This document shows positions 38,063 through 46,704 of a stretch of DNA of 64,000 bases, one piece after another. The notes under the pieces were generated by a model, which ran no database searches, was not told the DNA's origin, and saw only the letters and a list, made by a program, of their open reading frames with translations. The stretch is from JAHRAW01 sp965212085. Lineage in GTDB: Bacteria > Pseudomonadota > Gammaproteobacteria > Arenicellales > Poriferihabitantaceae. The translations under genes were made by a program, and so were the position numbers. Location of the stretch: assembly GCA_965212085.1 (NCBI GenBank), contig OZ243042.1:620001-684000 (forward strand). Reading direction: 5' to 3'. Each line of letters begins with the position of its first letter. Position 1 is the first letter of the stretch.

Positions 38063-38668
38063 TCAATCGCCTAAGCAATCGCCCAAGCAATCGCCTGTGC
38101 TCACCAGCCGCCGCACCGGCGCGTAACTGCGCCGGTGGTGGATGCTGACGCCGTGGCGGTGCAGGGCTTCAATGTGGGCGCGGGTCGGGTAGCCTTTATG
38201 ACGCTCGAAACCGTACTGCGGGCAGGTCACGGCCAGCACCGTCATTTGCCGGTCGCGCTCCTGCTTGGCGAGGATGGAGGCCGCGGAGATCGGCGCGTGT
38301 ATGCCGTCTCCGCCCACCACCGCCCGCCCCGGACACGGCAGCGGCGGCAGTTTGTTGCCGTCCACCAGCGCCCGTTCGGGAATCACGCCAAGCCCGGCCA
38401 CCGCCCGCTGCATGGCCAGCAGGGTTGCTTGAAGGATGTTCAGCGCATCAATTTCGGCGACGCTGGCGCCGGCCACCGCCCAGTACCGGGCTTTGGCCTT
38501 TATCTCGCCTTCCAGTACGCAACGCCGCGCCGCGGAGAGTTTTTTGGAATCGTCGAGGCCGGCGATGGGCGCGTGCGGATCCAGCACCACCGCCGCCGCC
38601 ACCACCGGGCCGGCGAGGGGGCCGCGGCCCGCTTCGTCAATTCCGGCGATCAACTCGTTTCCTTTCAT
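38063..38668 (-). CDS. rnhB: Ribonuclease HII
   Basis: 201 aa. Removes RNA from RNA-DNA hybrids and single ribonucleotides. The catalytic carboxylates are in IAGIDEAGRGPLAGPV (D, E) and ALVDGNK, with the later SAASILAKQERD block. The C-terminus ends STGDCLGDCLGD, a repetitive tail produced by three 12-bp repeats (38064-38099). Its start overlaps the lpxB stop by 4 bp, and dnaE starts 7 bp after its end. Confidence 0.95.
   Translation of the reverse strand: MKGNELIAGIDEAGRGPLAGPVVAAAVVLDPHAPIAGLDDSKKLSAARRCVLEGEIKAKARYWAVAGASVAEIDALNILQATLLAMQRAVAGLGVIPERALVDGNKLPPLPCPGRAVVGGDGIHAPISAASILAKQERDRQMTVLAVTCPQYGFERHKGYPTRAHIEALHRHGVSIHHRRSYAPVRRLVSTGDCLGDCLGD
38064..38099. repeat. Three 12-bp tandem repeats at the 3' end of rnhB
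   Basis: CAATCGCCTAAG, CAATCGCCCAAG and CAATCGCCTGTG follow each other without spacing. They encode the GDCLGDCLGD tail of RNase HII. The 12-bp unit keeps the frame, so copy number could vary without breaking the gene. Confidence 0.85.
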
Positions 38669-39825
38669 ATCCCCGCCCCGGCCAGCTTCAACACCGTGTC
38701 CGCGGCGCGGGCGTTGGCGCCCCGCTTCAACTCCCGGTGCAGGTCGGCGAAGTGCCGCGCAAGGGCGGCCACCCGCGCGCCGTCCTTCAGCAGCGCGCCG
38801 GCTTCCCGGGCGAGGTTGGCGGCGGTGGCCTGGTGTTGAATGAGTTCGGGAATCATCGGCGCGGGCAGCAGCTGGTTGGGCATGGAATAGTAGTCCACGT
38901 GGCGCAGCCGGCGCATCAGCCAGTAACTGAACGGGGTCAGTTTGTAGGCGACCACGTGCGGCCGGCGCAGCAGCGCCGCCTCCAGCGCCGCGGTTCCCGA
39001 CGCCAGTATCGCCAGGTCGCAGGCCTCCAGCGCCAGCCGCGACTGGCCGTCCAGGGTGTGCAATGGCAGATCGCCGACCGCGCCGCCGCCGGTAATGCGG
39101 CGAAACTCAGCGGCGGCGGCGCGGTCGGCAAAGGGCAGCACAAACCGCGCCGTGGGATGTTTTTCAAGAATGCGCCGCGCCGCGCCGACGAACACCCCGC
39201 CCAAACGCCGGATTTCGCTTCGCCGGCTGCCGGGCAAAAGCGCGATGAGCAACCCCCCTTCGCCGAGATCCAAGCCCAGCCGGTCGCGGGCGGCGGCGCG
39301 GTCCGGCTCGGAAATCTCGTCGGCCATTGGATGCCCGACGCAGGTTACGGGCACTTGATGCTTGCGGTAGTAGTCGGCCTCAAACGGGAACAACGCCAGC
39401 ATATGGTCAATGGAGCGGCGGATTTTATGGATGCGGTAGCCGCGCCACGCCCACACCGTGGGGCTGACGTAGTGCACGCAGGTAATTTTGCGGCGCTTGA
39501 GTTTGCGCGCCAGCGCGAGGTTGAAGTCCGGCGCGTCCACGCCCACGAACACGTCGGGACGTTCGGCGGTGAAGCGCGCCAGCAGGTCGCGGCGGATGCG
39601 GAAGATGCCCGGCAGTTGGTGGAGCAAGCCGTCCAGCCCGATGACGCCGATGCCGCCCATGTCGTACAAAATCTCGCAGCCGGCGGCGGCCATGCGCGGG
39701 CCGCCGACGCCGACAAAACGGCTGGCGGGGGCGCGCGCACGGATGGCTTTGATGAGACCCGCGCCGAGGCGGTCGCCGGAGGTTTCGCCGGCGACCATGG
39801 CAACCCGGACGCCCGGCCCGCCCAT
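38665..39825 (-). CDS. lpxB: Lipid-A-disaccharide synthase
   Basis: About 386 aa from the ATG at 39825. Condenses UDP-diacylglucosamine with lipid X. Seen are AMVAGETSGDRLGAGLI at the N-terminus, VGVGGPRMAAAGCEILYDM, DAPDFNLALARKLKRR, YVSPTVWAWRGYR, GHPMADEI and LLPGSRRSEI. The upstream open frame overlapping lpxA is a shadow. It begins 7 bp after lpxA ends. Confidence 0.95.
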   Translation of the reverse strand: MGGPGVRVAMVAGETSGDRLGAGLIKAIRARAPASRFVGVGGPRMAAAGCEILYDMGGIGVIGLDGLLHQLPGIFRIRRDLLARFTAERPDVFVGVDAPDFNLALARKLKRRKITCVHYVSPTVWAWRGYRIHKIRRSIDHMLALFPFEADYYRKHQVPVTCVGHPMADEISEPDRAAARDRLGLDLGEGGLLIALLPGSRRSEIRRLGGVFVGAARRILEKHPTARFVLPFADRAAAAEFRRITGGGAVGDLPLHTLDGQSRLALEACDLAILASGTAALEAALLRRPHVVAYKLTPFSYWLMRRLRHVDYYSMPNQLLPAPMIPELIQHQATAANLAREAGALLKDGARVAALARHFADLHRELKRGANARAADTVLKLAGAGI

Positions 39826-39832
39826 CAACGCG

Positions 39833-40609
39833 CTAACGAATGACGCCGCGTTCGGAGCGGCGCAGAAAATCACAAAAGACCGAGATGGCCGGGTTGTCGC
39901 GGCCCAGGTTTTCGATGGCCTTGATCGCGGACTGGAAATCGAGGTTGCTGCGGTACAACAGGCGGTAGGCTTTTTTGAGCAGGGCGATGGTGGCCTCGTC
40001 GTAGTCGCGGCGGCGCAGGCCCTTGACGTTGATGCCGAACGGCACTGCGGTGTGGCCGGCGGCGATGAGGTAGGGCGGCACGTCCTGAAAGCAGCCGGCG
40101 CCGATGCCGGTGATGCAGTGGGCGCCGACGTTGCAGTACTGGTGGACCAGGGAAAAGCCGCCGAGGATGGCGTAATCGCCGACCTCAACGTGGCCGGCGA
40201 GGCTCGCGCCGTTGGCGAAGATGACGCGATCGCCGAGGGTGCAGTCGTGGGCGATGTGGGCGTAGGCCATGATGAAGTTGTCGTCGCCGAGGGTGGTAAC
40301 GCCGAGGCCGGCGGCGGTGCCGCGGTTCAAGGTGCAGTATTCGCGGATGGTGTTGCGGTCGCCGATTTGCAGGCGGGTCGGCTCGCCGCGGTAGTCCTGG
40401 TGCTGGGGTTCTTCGCCGATGGAGCAGAACTGGAAAATGCGGCCGTGGGCGCCGATGGTGGTGTGGCTGCGGATGACCGCGTGGGGGCCGATCCAGGTGT
40501 GGTCGCCGATCACCACTTCCTTCTCAATGATGGCGAACGGCTCCACCACCACGCCGTCGCCGAGCTCCGCCCCGGCGTCAACGATCGCGCTTGGATGAAT
40601 GCGGGTCAT
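39833..40609 (-). CDS. lpxA: UDP-N-acetylglucosamine acyltransferase
   Basis: 258 aa from MTRIHPSAIVD. First step of lipid A synthesis, transferring a hydroxyacyl chain from ACP. The left-handed beta-helix hexapeptide repeats (IGDHTWIGPHAVIRSHTTIG and others) fill the first two thirds. The catalytic His is in MAYAHIAHDCTLGD, and the helical C-terminus begins near GLRRRDYDEATIALLKKAY. It is placed between fabZ (11 bp) and lpxB. Confidence 0.96.
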   Translation of the reverse strand: MTRIHPSAIVDAGAELGDGVVVEPFAIIEKEVVIGDHTWIGPHAVIRSHTTIGAHGRIFQFCSIGEEPQHQDYRGEPTRLQIGDRNTIREYCTLNRGTAAGLGVTTLGDDNFIMAYAHIAHDCTLGDRVIFANGASLAGHVEVGDYAILGGFSLVHQYCNVGAHCITGIGAGCFQDVPPYLIAAGHTAVPFGINVKGLRRRDYDEATIALLKKAYRLLYRSNLDFQSAIKAIENLGRDNPAISVFCDFLRRSERGVIR

Positions 40610-40620
40610 GGCGAACTGGT

Positions 40621-41073
40621 TCAGACTCGGCGGTAGGTGAACAGGATGTCGGCGCTCGCGCACAGGCCGCCGTCCACCGAGGCGCGGCCCGAATACTTCC
40701 ACACCCGGTTTTTGCAGTGGGTCTGCGCGACCTCAATCAACAACTGGTCGCCGGGCTCCACCGGGCGTTTGAAGCGCGCCCGGTCAACGCCGGCGAACAA
40801 AAAGATGGTGTTTTCGTCGGGCTCCTCGTCCAACCCGCGGCTGGCGAGGATGGCCGACGCCTGGGCGATGGCTTCGAGGATCAGCACGCCGGGAAACACC
40901 GGGCGGGCCGGGAAGTGGCCCTGGAAAAAAGGCTCGTTCACCGAGACGTTTTTGATCGCCTTGAGGCTGGTGTGGAGTTGGTATTCCAGCACCCGGTCAA
41001 TCAGCAAAAACGGATAGCGGTGGGGCAGGATTTTGCGGATTTGGTGGATGTCAATGCGGGTTGATTCATTCAT
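40621..41073 (-). CDS. fabZ: 3-hydroxyacyl-ACP dehydratase
   Basis: 150 aa. Dehydrates 3-hydroxyacyl-ACP in fatty acid synthesis. The hot-dog fold signature is visible: ILPHRYPFLLIDRVL, then NEPFFQGHFPARPVFPGVLI with the catalytic His, followed by EAIAQ with the Glu. It overlaps the lpxD 3' end by 8 bp and precedes lpxA, the standard balance point between fatty acid and lipid A synthesis. Confidence 0.96.
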   Translation of the reverse strand: MNESTRIDIHQIRKILPHRYPFLLIDRVLEYQLHTSLKAIKNVSVNEPFFQGHFPARPVFPGVLILEAIAQASAILASRGLDEEPDENTIFLFAGVDRARFKRPVEPGDQLLIEVAQTHCKNRVWKYSGRASVDGGLCASADILFTYRRV

Positions 41074-42187
41074 CTGGTTTTCCAGTCTTTATTTTATTCG
41101 GCTTGATATGTTTCCCCAGCACCTTGACTTTTTCCGCCAGCCCTTCAAGACGGTGCAGGTGGCCCACGGTTTTGCGCCAGTGCGCCGCCGGCTGCACCGG
41201 CAGCATGGACGAATAGACGCCCGCCTCGGTGATGGAACCGGCCACAAAGCTGTCGGCGTTGACGGTCACGTGGTCGGCGATTTCCAGGTGGCCGAGAATC
41301 GCGGCGCGCCCGCCCAGGCGGCAATGCCTGCCGATGACCGCGCTGCCGGCGACCGCCACGCAACCGGCCATGACGGTATGATCGCCGACCCGCACGTTAT
41401 GTGCAATCTGAATGTGGTTGTCGAGTTTAACGCCGTTGCCGATCACGGTGTTGTCCATGGCCCCGCGGTCAATGGTAGTGTTGGCGCCGACGTCCACGTC
41501 ATCGCCGATCACCACGCCGCCGAGTTGCTCGATCCGCAGCCACCGGCCCGCGGTTTCGTTTTCGTTTTCGTTTTCATTTGCGCCTTTACCGTCCGCGTCC
41601 GCGTTCGCGTCCGGGTCTTCGACATAACCAAATCCGCCCGCGCCGATGACCACCCCCGAAGCCAGGTGGCAGCGTTCGCCGATGCGCGTGCGCGGGTAGA
41701 GGCGAACGCCGTGGTCGAGGGTGGTATCGCGCCCCAGCACGCAGTGCTCGCCCACGGTCACGTGGCCGCCGATGACCACGCCCGGCGCGATTGTGGAATG
41801 TTCGCCGATGACGGTGTACGGGCCGATGGCGGCGCCGGCGTGCACGGACGCCGAGGTTGCGACGATCGCGCTCGGATGCACCCCATCGGCGGCGGCGATG
41901 GCCTTTGGCGGCGGCGCGAACAAAGCGCTGACCCGCGCGTAGGCCAGGTAGGGGTCGGCGACGATCACCTTGGGGCCGGCGAACAAGGCGGCGTGTTCGG
42001 CGCGCAACATCACCGCGCCGGCGGCGGTGGCCTTCAGTTTGGATTCCTGCCGGGGGTCGGCGTAGAACGCCAGCGCATCGCCGGCGGCGTTTTCCAAACT
42101 GCTGATGGTCTTTACCCGAAACCCGCGGTCGCGCTCGCCGTCCACCCGCCCGCCGGCAACGCTCGCAACCCGCCCCAGGTCTATCAC
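41066..42187 (-). CDS. lpxD: UDP-3-O-acylglucosamine N-acyltransferase
   Basis: 373 aa from a GTG at 42187. Adds the second acyl chain to UDP-acylglucosamine. N-terminal uridine-binding domain (VKTISSLENAAGDALAFY), then beta-helix repeats, catalytic His in NHIQIAHNVRVGDH, and a C-terminal helix (HLHRLEGLAEKVKVLGKHI). Between GAGGFGYVED and WLRIEQLGGVVIG the usual short loop is expanded by DANADADGKGANENENENE, encoded by a GTTTTC-type hexamer repeat (about 41555-41579). Translation remains in frame. Confidence 0.94.
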   Translation of the reverse strand: MIDLGRVASVAGGRVDGERDRGFRVKTISSLENAAGDALAFYADPRQESKLKATAAGAVMLRAEHAALFAGPKVIVADPYLAYARVSALFAPPPKAIAAADGVHPSAIVATSASVHAGAAIGPYTVIGEHSTIAPGVVIGGHVTVGEHCVLGRDTTLDHGVRLYPRTRIGERCHLASGVVIGAGGFGYVEDPDANADADGKGANENENENETAGRWLRIEQLGGVVIGDDVDVGANTTIDRGAMDNTVIGNGVKLDNHIQIAHNVRVGDHTVMAGCVAVAGSAVIGRHCRLGGRAAILGHLEIADHVTVNADSFVAGSITEAGVYSSMLPVQPAAHWRKTVGHLHRLEGLAEKVKVLGKHIKPNKIKTGKPDE

Positions 42188-42226
42188 CGCTTCAGTCCGG
42201 GGGTCATAGTCGGTACCGGTGGCCGC

Positions 42227-42757
42227 CTATTTTTTATAGCGCTTTTTGAGTTCGTCCAGCACCCGGTCGGTCAGGTCAATGTCCGGGCTGGCGTACACCG
42301 CCTGTTGAAACACCACGTCCAGTTTTTCGCGCTTGGCCACGGCGACGATCACCTCGGTGATGACCTTCTCCAGTTTGCCGAGGCGCTGGTTGCGCCGCCG
42401 CGCGTAGTCTTCCTTGTATTCGCGCTGGGCGCGCCGCAGCTGGCGCTGCATCTCCTGCAGATCACCGCTCTCAATTTGCATTTCCTCGGCGGTCATCTCC
42501 AGGCTGTTTTTTTCAAGGTCCTGTTGCCGGGCCTTGAAGCGGTCGAAGCGGCCTTTCAGTTCACGGCTGCGCTCGGCGAATTCGGCTTCCAGTTTTTTCA
42601 TGATGTCCTGGCCCTGGGGCGACTGCTCTATCAACCGCCGGTCGTCCACGTAGCCGAGGCCGCCGGCGTTCACGGTTGCAGCACCCGCCATCATAGCCAG
42701 CGCCAGCAACCCGCCAAAAAAGTTTTTATACACGTTTTTATACCCTCGCAGTTTCAT
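42227..42757 (-). CDS. skp: Periplasmic chaperone Skp (OmpH family)
   Basis: About 176 aa; the second of two close Met codons is taken, the first is 6 bp earlier. A signal peptide (NFFGGLLALAMMAGAATVNAG) precedes a protein rich in long charged helices (about 60-130, KARQQDLEKNSLEMTAEEMQ and following), the tentacles of Skp. It holds unfolded outer-membrane proteins in the periplasm for BamA, encoded just upstream. Confidence 0.92.
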   Translation of the reverse strand: MKLRGYKNVYKNFFGGLLALAMMAGAATVNAGGLGYVDDRRLIEQSPQGQDIMKKLEAEFAERSRELKGRFDRFKARQQDLEKNSLEMTAEEMQIESGDLQEMQRQLRRAQREYKEDYARRRNQRLGKLEKVITEVIVAVAKREKLDVVFQQAVYASPDIDLTDRVLDELKKRYKK

Positions 42758-42818
42758 CAACACTCCTCAAACATTGGGCCGCCCGGTCACGCCGTGCCGC
42801 ACACCCGTAGTGATGCGG

Positions 42819-45278
42819 TCAGCGGAAAACCGAGCCGACGGTGAGTTGGAAATTTTCGGATTCATCCCCGGTCTTGTCGTTCAACGGCTCGGCGTAACTC
42901 ATGGAAAACGGCCCGATGGGGGAAAACCAGTTGAACGTAACCCCCGTCGAGTAGCGCAGCGCGCTGGTGTTGAGGTCCTCGTCCTTGCCGTACACCATGC
43001 CGCCGTCAACGAACACGCCGAGCCGCTTGTCGTTGCCGGCTTCGGTGCCGCCGAAGGGCGGGAACAACACTTCGGCGTTCACCAGCAGGCGTGTGTCGCC
43101 GCCCAGCGGTTCCGGGGTGGGGCCGGAATCGCGCGGGCCGAGGGAGCGGCCTTCGTAGCCGCGCACCGAGTTTGAGCCGCCGGCAAAGTAGCGGCGGAAA
43201 AACGGCAGCCCCTGCTCGCTGGAATCGCCGAAGCCGTCTCCGTAGCCGAGGCTCATCTCGCCTTTGACGGTGAGGCTGCCGGTAACCGGCACATAGTAGG
43301 AGCCGTGCAGGTTCATCTTGTAGTATTCGTACTCGCTGCCCGGCGACGACACTTCCAGGGACGCCGAGCCGCTGGCGCCGCGCGTGGGGAAGAAAAAGTC
43401 GTTGCGCGTGTCCTTGGACAAGCCGACGCTCATCAGCAGGTTGATGCCGTCGGGTTTGCCTTCTTCGAGGAGTTGCGGGCATCGGAAGTCTGGATTGTCA
43501 TCGTCACTAATATCCACCTCATTGCCGCCCGGGCATGTGCCGTTATCGGCCATGGGGAGAGTCATCGTATCTATCATAGCTCTCTCCTCTACCGTATCAC
43601 CCAAGTATTCCCCCTCAATAACATCCCTGATTTCATCCGGCGTCTGACTCGTAGCGTCCAGTTTGATACTCTCCAGCGTGAAGCCGAGGTTCAGGGAGTT
43701 GGTCTCAGCGATGGGGATTTTGTAGTTGAGCCCGGCGGCGGTGGAGTTGAGCACGTACTCCGCCGAGTTGACCTCGTCGGTGTCCACCCGGCGGCGCGAA
43801 ATGCTGACGCCACGGCTGACGCCGTCCGGGGTGTGGTAGGGATCCACGTAACTGATCTCCGCGGTCCGTGCGGCATCGGAAGTATTCAGGGAGACGCGCA
43901 GTTCGCGCCCGGTGCCGAGCAGGTTGCGCTGGGCGTAGGCGGCCCCCACCAGCGTGCCGTCGGAGTCGGAATAGCCCAGCGAAAACGAGATGGAGCCGGT
44001 GTCGCGCTCGCGGACCACCACCTTCATATCCACCTGGTCGGTGGTGCCGGGCACCGCCGGGGTTTCAATGGTGACGTTTTCAAAGTAGCCGAGCCGCCGC
44101 AAGCGGTTGCGCGAGCGGCGCACCGCGCCGGCGGAATACCACGCGCCCTCAAACTGCCGGAGTTCGCGGCGGATGACCTGGTCGCGGGTGTGCAGGTTGC
44201 CGGTGATCTCAACCTTGCGGACGTACACCCGCTGCCCCGGCTCAATGGCGAACACGGTCTTGACCACCCGCGCTTCGCGGTCGGTTTCATAGACCGGGCG
44301 CACGTCCACGAACGCGTAGCCCTCGTCTGCGTAGCGGGCGATGATGGCGGCGCGGCTGGCGTTGACCACCTTGCGGGAGAACGGCGCGCCCGGCTTTATG
44401 GTTACCAAATCCTCAAGGCCGCTAACGCCGAGGCCGCCGGCCTCTTCTTGTGCGCCGCCTTCAAAAACGGTTTCGCCGAAAACGTATTTTTCGCCTTCGG
44501 CGAGGCTGATGCTGATGAAGATGTTCTGCTTGTTGGGGCTGATGTCCACGCTGCGGTCGGCGATCTTGAAGTCGTGGAAGCCGCGGTCCAGGTAGTAACT
44601 GCGGATGGCTTCAATGTCGGCTTCGAGTTTTTGCTTGGAATACTGGTTGCGCCTGGAAAACAACCGGAAGCCGCGTTTGTCGCGCAGCGACATTTGATCG
44701 ATCACGGTTTTCACCGGAATCGCCTTGGCGCCGATGATGTTGATTTTTTTGATGGTCGCCACGCGCCCTTCGTTGATGGTCAGGGTGATGGCCACGCGGT
44801 TGCGGTCGAGTTCCTCGGCTTCGGTCTCGACGCTGGCCGAGTAGCGGCCCAGGGAAAGGTAGGTGTTCTTGATTTCCTGCTCGACCCGGCCGAGGCTGGC
44901 GCTGTTGAAAATCCGCCCCTGCACCAGCCCCACCTGTTCAAGGGCCTGCTTGAGGGAGTCGCCGTCGAGGATTTTGTTGCCGACGATTTTGATCTCGGAT
45001 ATGGACGGCCGCTCCACCACCTTGACCACCAGCACCGTGCCGTCCTGCTCCAATGCCACGTCCTTGAAGAAACCGGTGGCGAACAGTTCCTTGATGCTCA
45101 GGCGCGCTTCCTCGTCGTTGAGTTCGTCTCCGACCTTGAGGGGCAGGTAGTTGAACACCGTGCCGGCTTCAAGGCGCTCAAGGCCCTGAACGCGGATGTC
45201 GGTGATGATGAACGGCGTGATCGCCAGCGCCGCGTGGAAGTAGAACCATAGCAGCAATGCCAGAGCAGTTTTTTTCAT
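42819..45278 (-). CDS. bamA: Outer-membrane protein assembly factor BamA
   Basis: About 819 aa. Signal peptide (MKKTALALLLWFYFHAALA), five POTRA domains (ITDIRVQGLERLEAGTVFNY is the first) and a C-terminal beta barrel ending in Phe-Arg (LTVGSVFR). RGYEGRSLGPRD corresponds to the VRGY/F motif of loop 6, preceded by FAGGSNSVRG. A segment at about residues 530-600 is richer in A+T than the rest and carries an acidic two-Cys insertion (NGTCPGGNEVDISDDDNPDF...C), probably an exposed loop. It follows rseP by 61 bp. Confidence 0.96.
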   Translation of the reverse strand: MKKTALALLLWFYFHAALAITPFIITDIRVQGLERLEAGTVFNYLPLKVGDELNDEEARLSIKELFATGFFKDVALEQDGTVLVVKVVERPSISEIKIVGNKILDGDSLKQALEQVGLVQGRIFNSASLGRVEQEIKNTYLSLGRYSASVETEAEELDRNRVAITLTINEGRVATIKKINIIGAKAIPVKTVIDQMSLRDKRGFRLFSRRNQYSKQKLEADIEAIRSYYLDRGFHDFKIADRSVDISPNKQNIFISISLAEGEKYVFGETVFEGGAQEEAGGLGVSGLEDLVTIKPGAPFSRKVVNASRAAIIARYADEGYAFVDVRPVYETDREARVVKTVFAIEPGQRVYVRKVEITGNLHTRDQVIRRELRQFEGAWYSAGAVRRSRNRLRRLGYFENVTIETPAVPGTTDQVDMKVVVRERDTGSISFSLGYSDSDGTLVGAAYAQRNLLGTGRELRVSLNTSDAARTAEISYVDPYHTPDGVSRGVSISRRRVDTDEVNSAEYVLNSTAAGLNYKIPIAETNSLNLGFTLESIKLDATSQTPDEIRDVIEGEYLGDTVEERAMIDTMTLPMADNGTCPGGNEVDISDDDNPDFRCPQLLEEGKPDGINLLMSVGLSKDTRNDFFFPTRGASGSASLEVSSPGSEYEYYKMNLHGSYYVPVTGSLTVKGEMSLGYGDGFGDSSEQGLPFFRRYFAGGSNSVRGYEGRSLGPRDSGPTPEPLGGDTRLLVNAEVLFPPFGGTEAGNDKRLGVFVDGGMVYGKDEDLNTSALRYSTGVTFNWFSPIGPFSMSYAEPLNDKTGDESENFQLTVGSVFR

Positions 45279-45351
45279 TGTATGTTTCAATCGTCAGTGG
45301 TTTTGGTTTTCTAAGATTCCCGGAGTTCCCGCACCGGGGCGGGCGCGCATC

Positions 45352-46704
45352 CTAAAACAGCCGCATAATATCATTATAAAACGCCACGCTCATCAACAAC
45401 ACCAAAAGAACGATGCCGAGTTGCTGCCCGCGCAGCAGGATTTTCTCCGAGGGCGGGCGGCCGGTGAGCGCCTCAATGGCGAAGTATAGTAGATGGCCGC
45501 CGTCCAAAAGCGGGATGGGCAACAGGTTGAGCAGGCCGAGGCTGATGCTGATGATGGCGAGGAATTTCAAGAAATCGGCGTAGCCCGATGCCGCCGTGCG
45601 CCCGGCGATGCGGGCGATGGTTATGGGGCCGGAGAGGTTGTCCGAGGACATCTGCGCGCGCAGCATGCGGCCGATGGAGCGCAGCGTAACCACGGTCATG
45701 CGCCAGTTATAGTCCAGAGACGCGGGAATCGCCGCCAGCGGGCCGTAGCGCAGGCGGGCGTTTTGCAGGGGCGGGCGATACAAGCCGATGCGGCCGTATT
45801 CCCCGCCGTCCACGGAAACCGACTCAACGGTCAGCCGTGTTGCGATTTCGGCGTCGCCGCGCCGGATCAACAACGAAAGTTCCCGCCCCGGCTGGGTTGA
45901 TACCCGCTCCGCCATGTCGTTCCAGTCGGCCACCGGCCGCCCGTCAATGGTGATAATCCGGTCGCCCTTTTGCAGCCCGGCACCGGCGGCGGGCGCGTTC
46001 GCCACCAGTTCAAACACCTCGGCGGGCGGCGCCGGCGGCCACAAACCGATCTGCGAGGTGATGGCGCGGCTGCCGACGGCGTACTGGTCGAGGGTGCCGA
46101 AATCCATGGCGATGCGGCGCGCGCCGTGATCTTCGGCTTCGCCTTCGCCGACCACGTCAAAGGTAACGACGTTGCCCTTCATCGCCTGGTGCAGCAGGTA
46201 GAACTGATGCTGGCCCCAGGTGCTGACCGCCCGCCCGTCCACGCCGGTGATGCGGTCGCCGGCCCGGAACCCGGCCTGTTGGGCCGGCGAGTTTTCGCTC
46301 ACCCGGCCCACCAGCGGCTCAATGTCGTCGCTGCCGGCGACGAACACCAGCCAGATGGCGAAAATTGCGAACAGAAAATTGTACGCCGGCCCGGCGACGA
46401 CGATGGCGCTGCGCACGCCCAGGGACTGGCGGTTGAAAGCGCGCTTCGCCTCGGATTCGTCAACCTCGCCCTCGGCTTCGTCAAGCATCTTGACGTAGCC
46501 GCCCAGGGGAATCAGGCCGATGCAGTACTCGGTGGGGTCGCCCTTGCGCCGCCAGGTGAACACCGCGCGGCCAAAGCCGATGGAAAATTTGAGCACCTTG
46601 ACGCCAAGCCTGCGCGCCACCTGGAAGTGGCCGTATTCGTGCACCGTCACCAAAATGGCGATGGCGGCGAGGAAACCGAACAGACTGTACGCAAAAGAAT
46701 TCAT
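45352..46704 (-). CDS. rseP: Site-2 protease RseP
   Basis: 450 aa intramembrane zinc protease that cuts anti-sigma factor RseA in the envelope-stress cascade. HEYGH near the N-terminus (TVHEYGHFQVARRLGVKV) supplies the zinc ligands, two PDZ-like domains occupy about 115-310 (FRAGDRITGVDGRAV and LQKGDRIITIDGRPV), and LLPIPLLDGGHLLY near the C-terminus carries the third zinc ligand region. Its ATG overlaps the dxr stop (ATGA). Confidence 0.95.
   Translation of the reverse strand: MNSFAYSLFGFLAAIAILVTVHEYGHFQVARRLGVKVLKFSIGFGRAVFTWRRKGDPTEYCIGLIPLGGYVKMLDEAEGEVDESEAKRAFNRQSLGVRSAIVVAGPAYNFLFAIFAIWLVFVAGSDDIEPLVGRVSENSPAQQAGFRAGDRITGVDGRAVSTWGQHQFYLLHQAMKGNVVTFDVVGEGEAEDHGARRIAMDFGTLDQYAVGSRAITSQIGLWPPAPPAEVFELVANAPAAGAGLQKGDRIITIDGRPVADWNDMAERVSTQPGRELSLLIRRGDAEIATRLTVESVSVDGGEYGRIGLYRPPLQNARLRYGPLAAIPASLDYNWRMTVVTLRSIGRMLRAQMSSDNLSGPITIARIAGRTAASGYADFLKFLAIISISLGLLNLLPIPLLDGGHLLYFAIEALTGRPPSEKILLRGQQLGIVLLVLLMSVAFYNDIMRLF

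Noticed and set aside
39826..40188. Extended N-terminus of LpxB
   Set aside because: It overlaps lpxA in another frame, and LpxB similarity begins just after the ATG at 39825.
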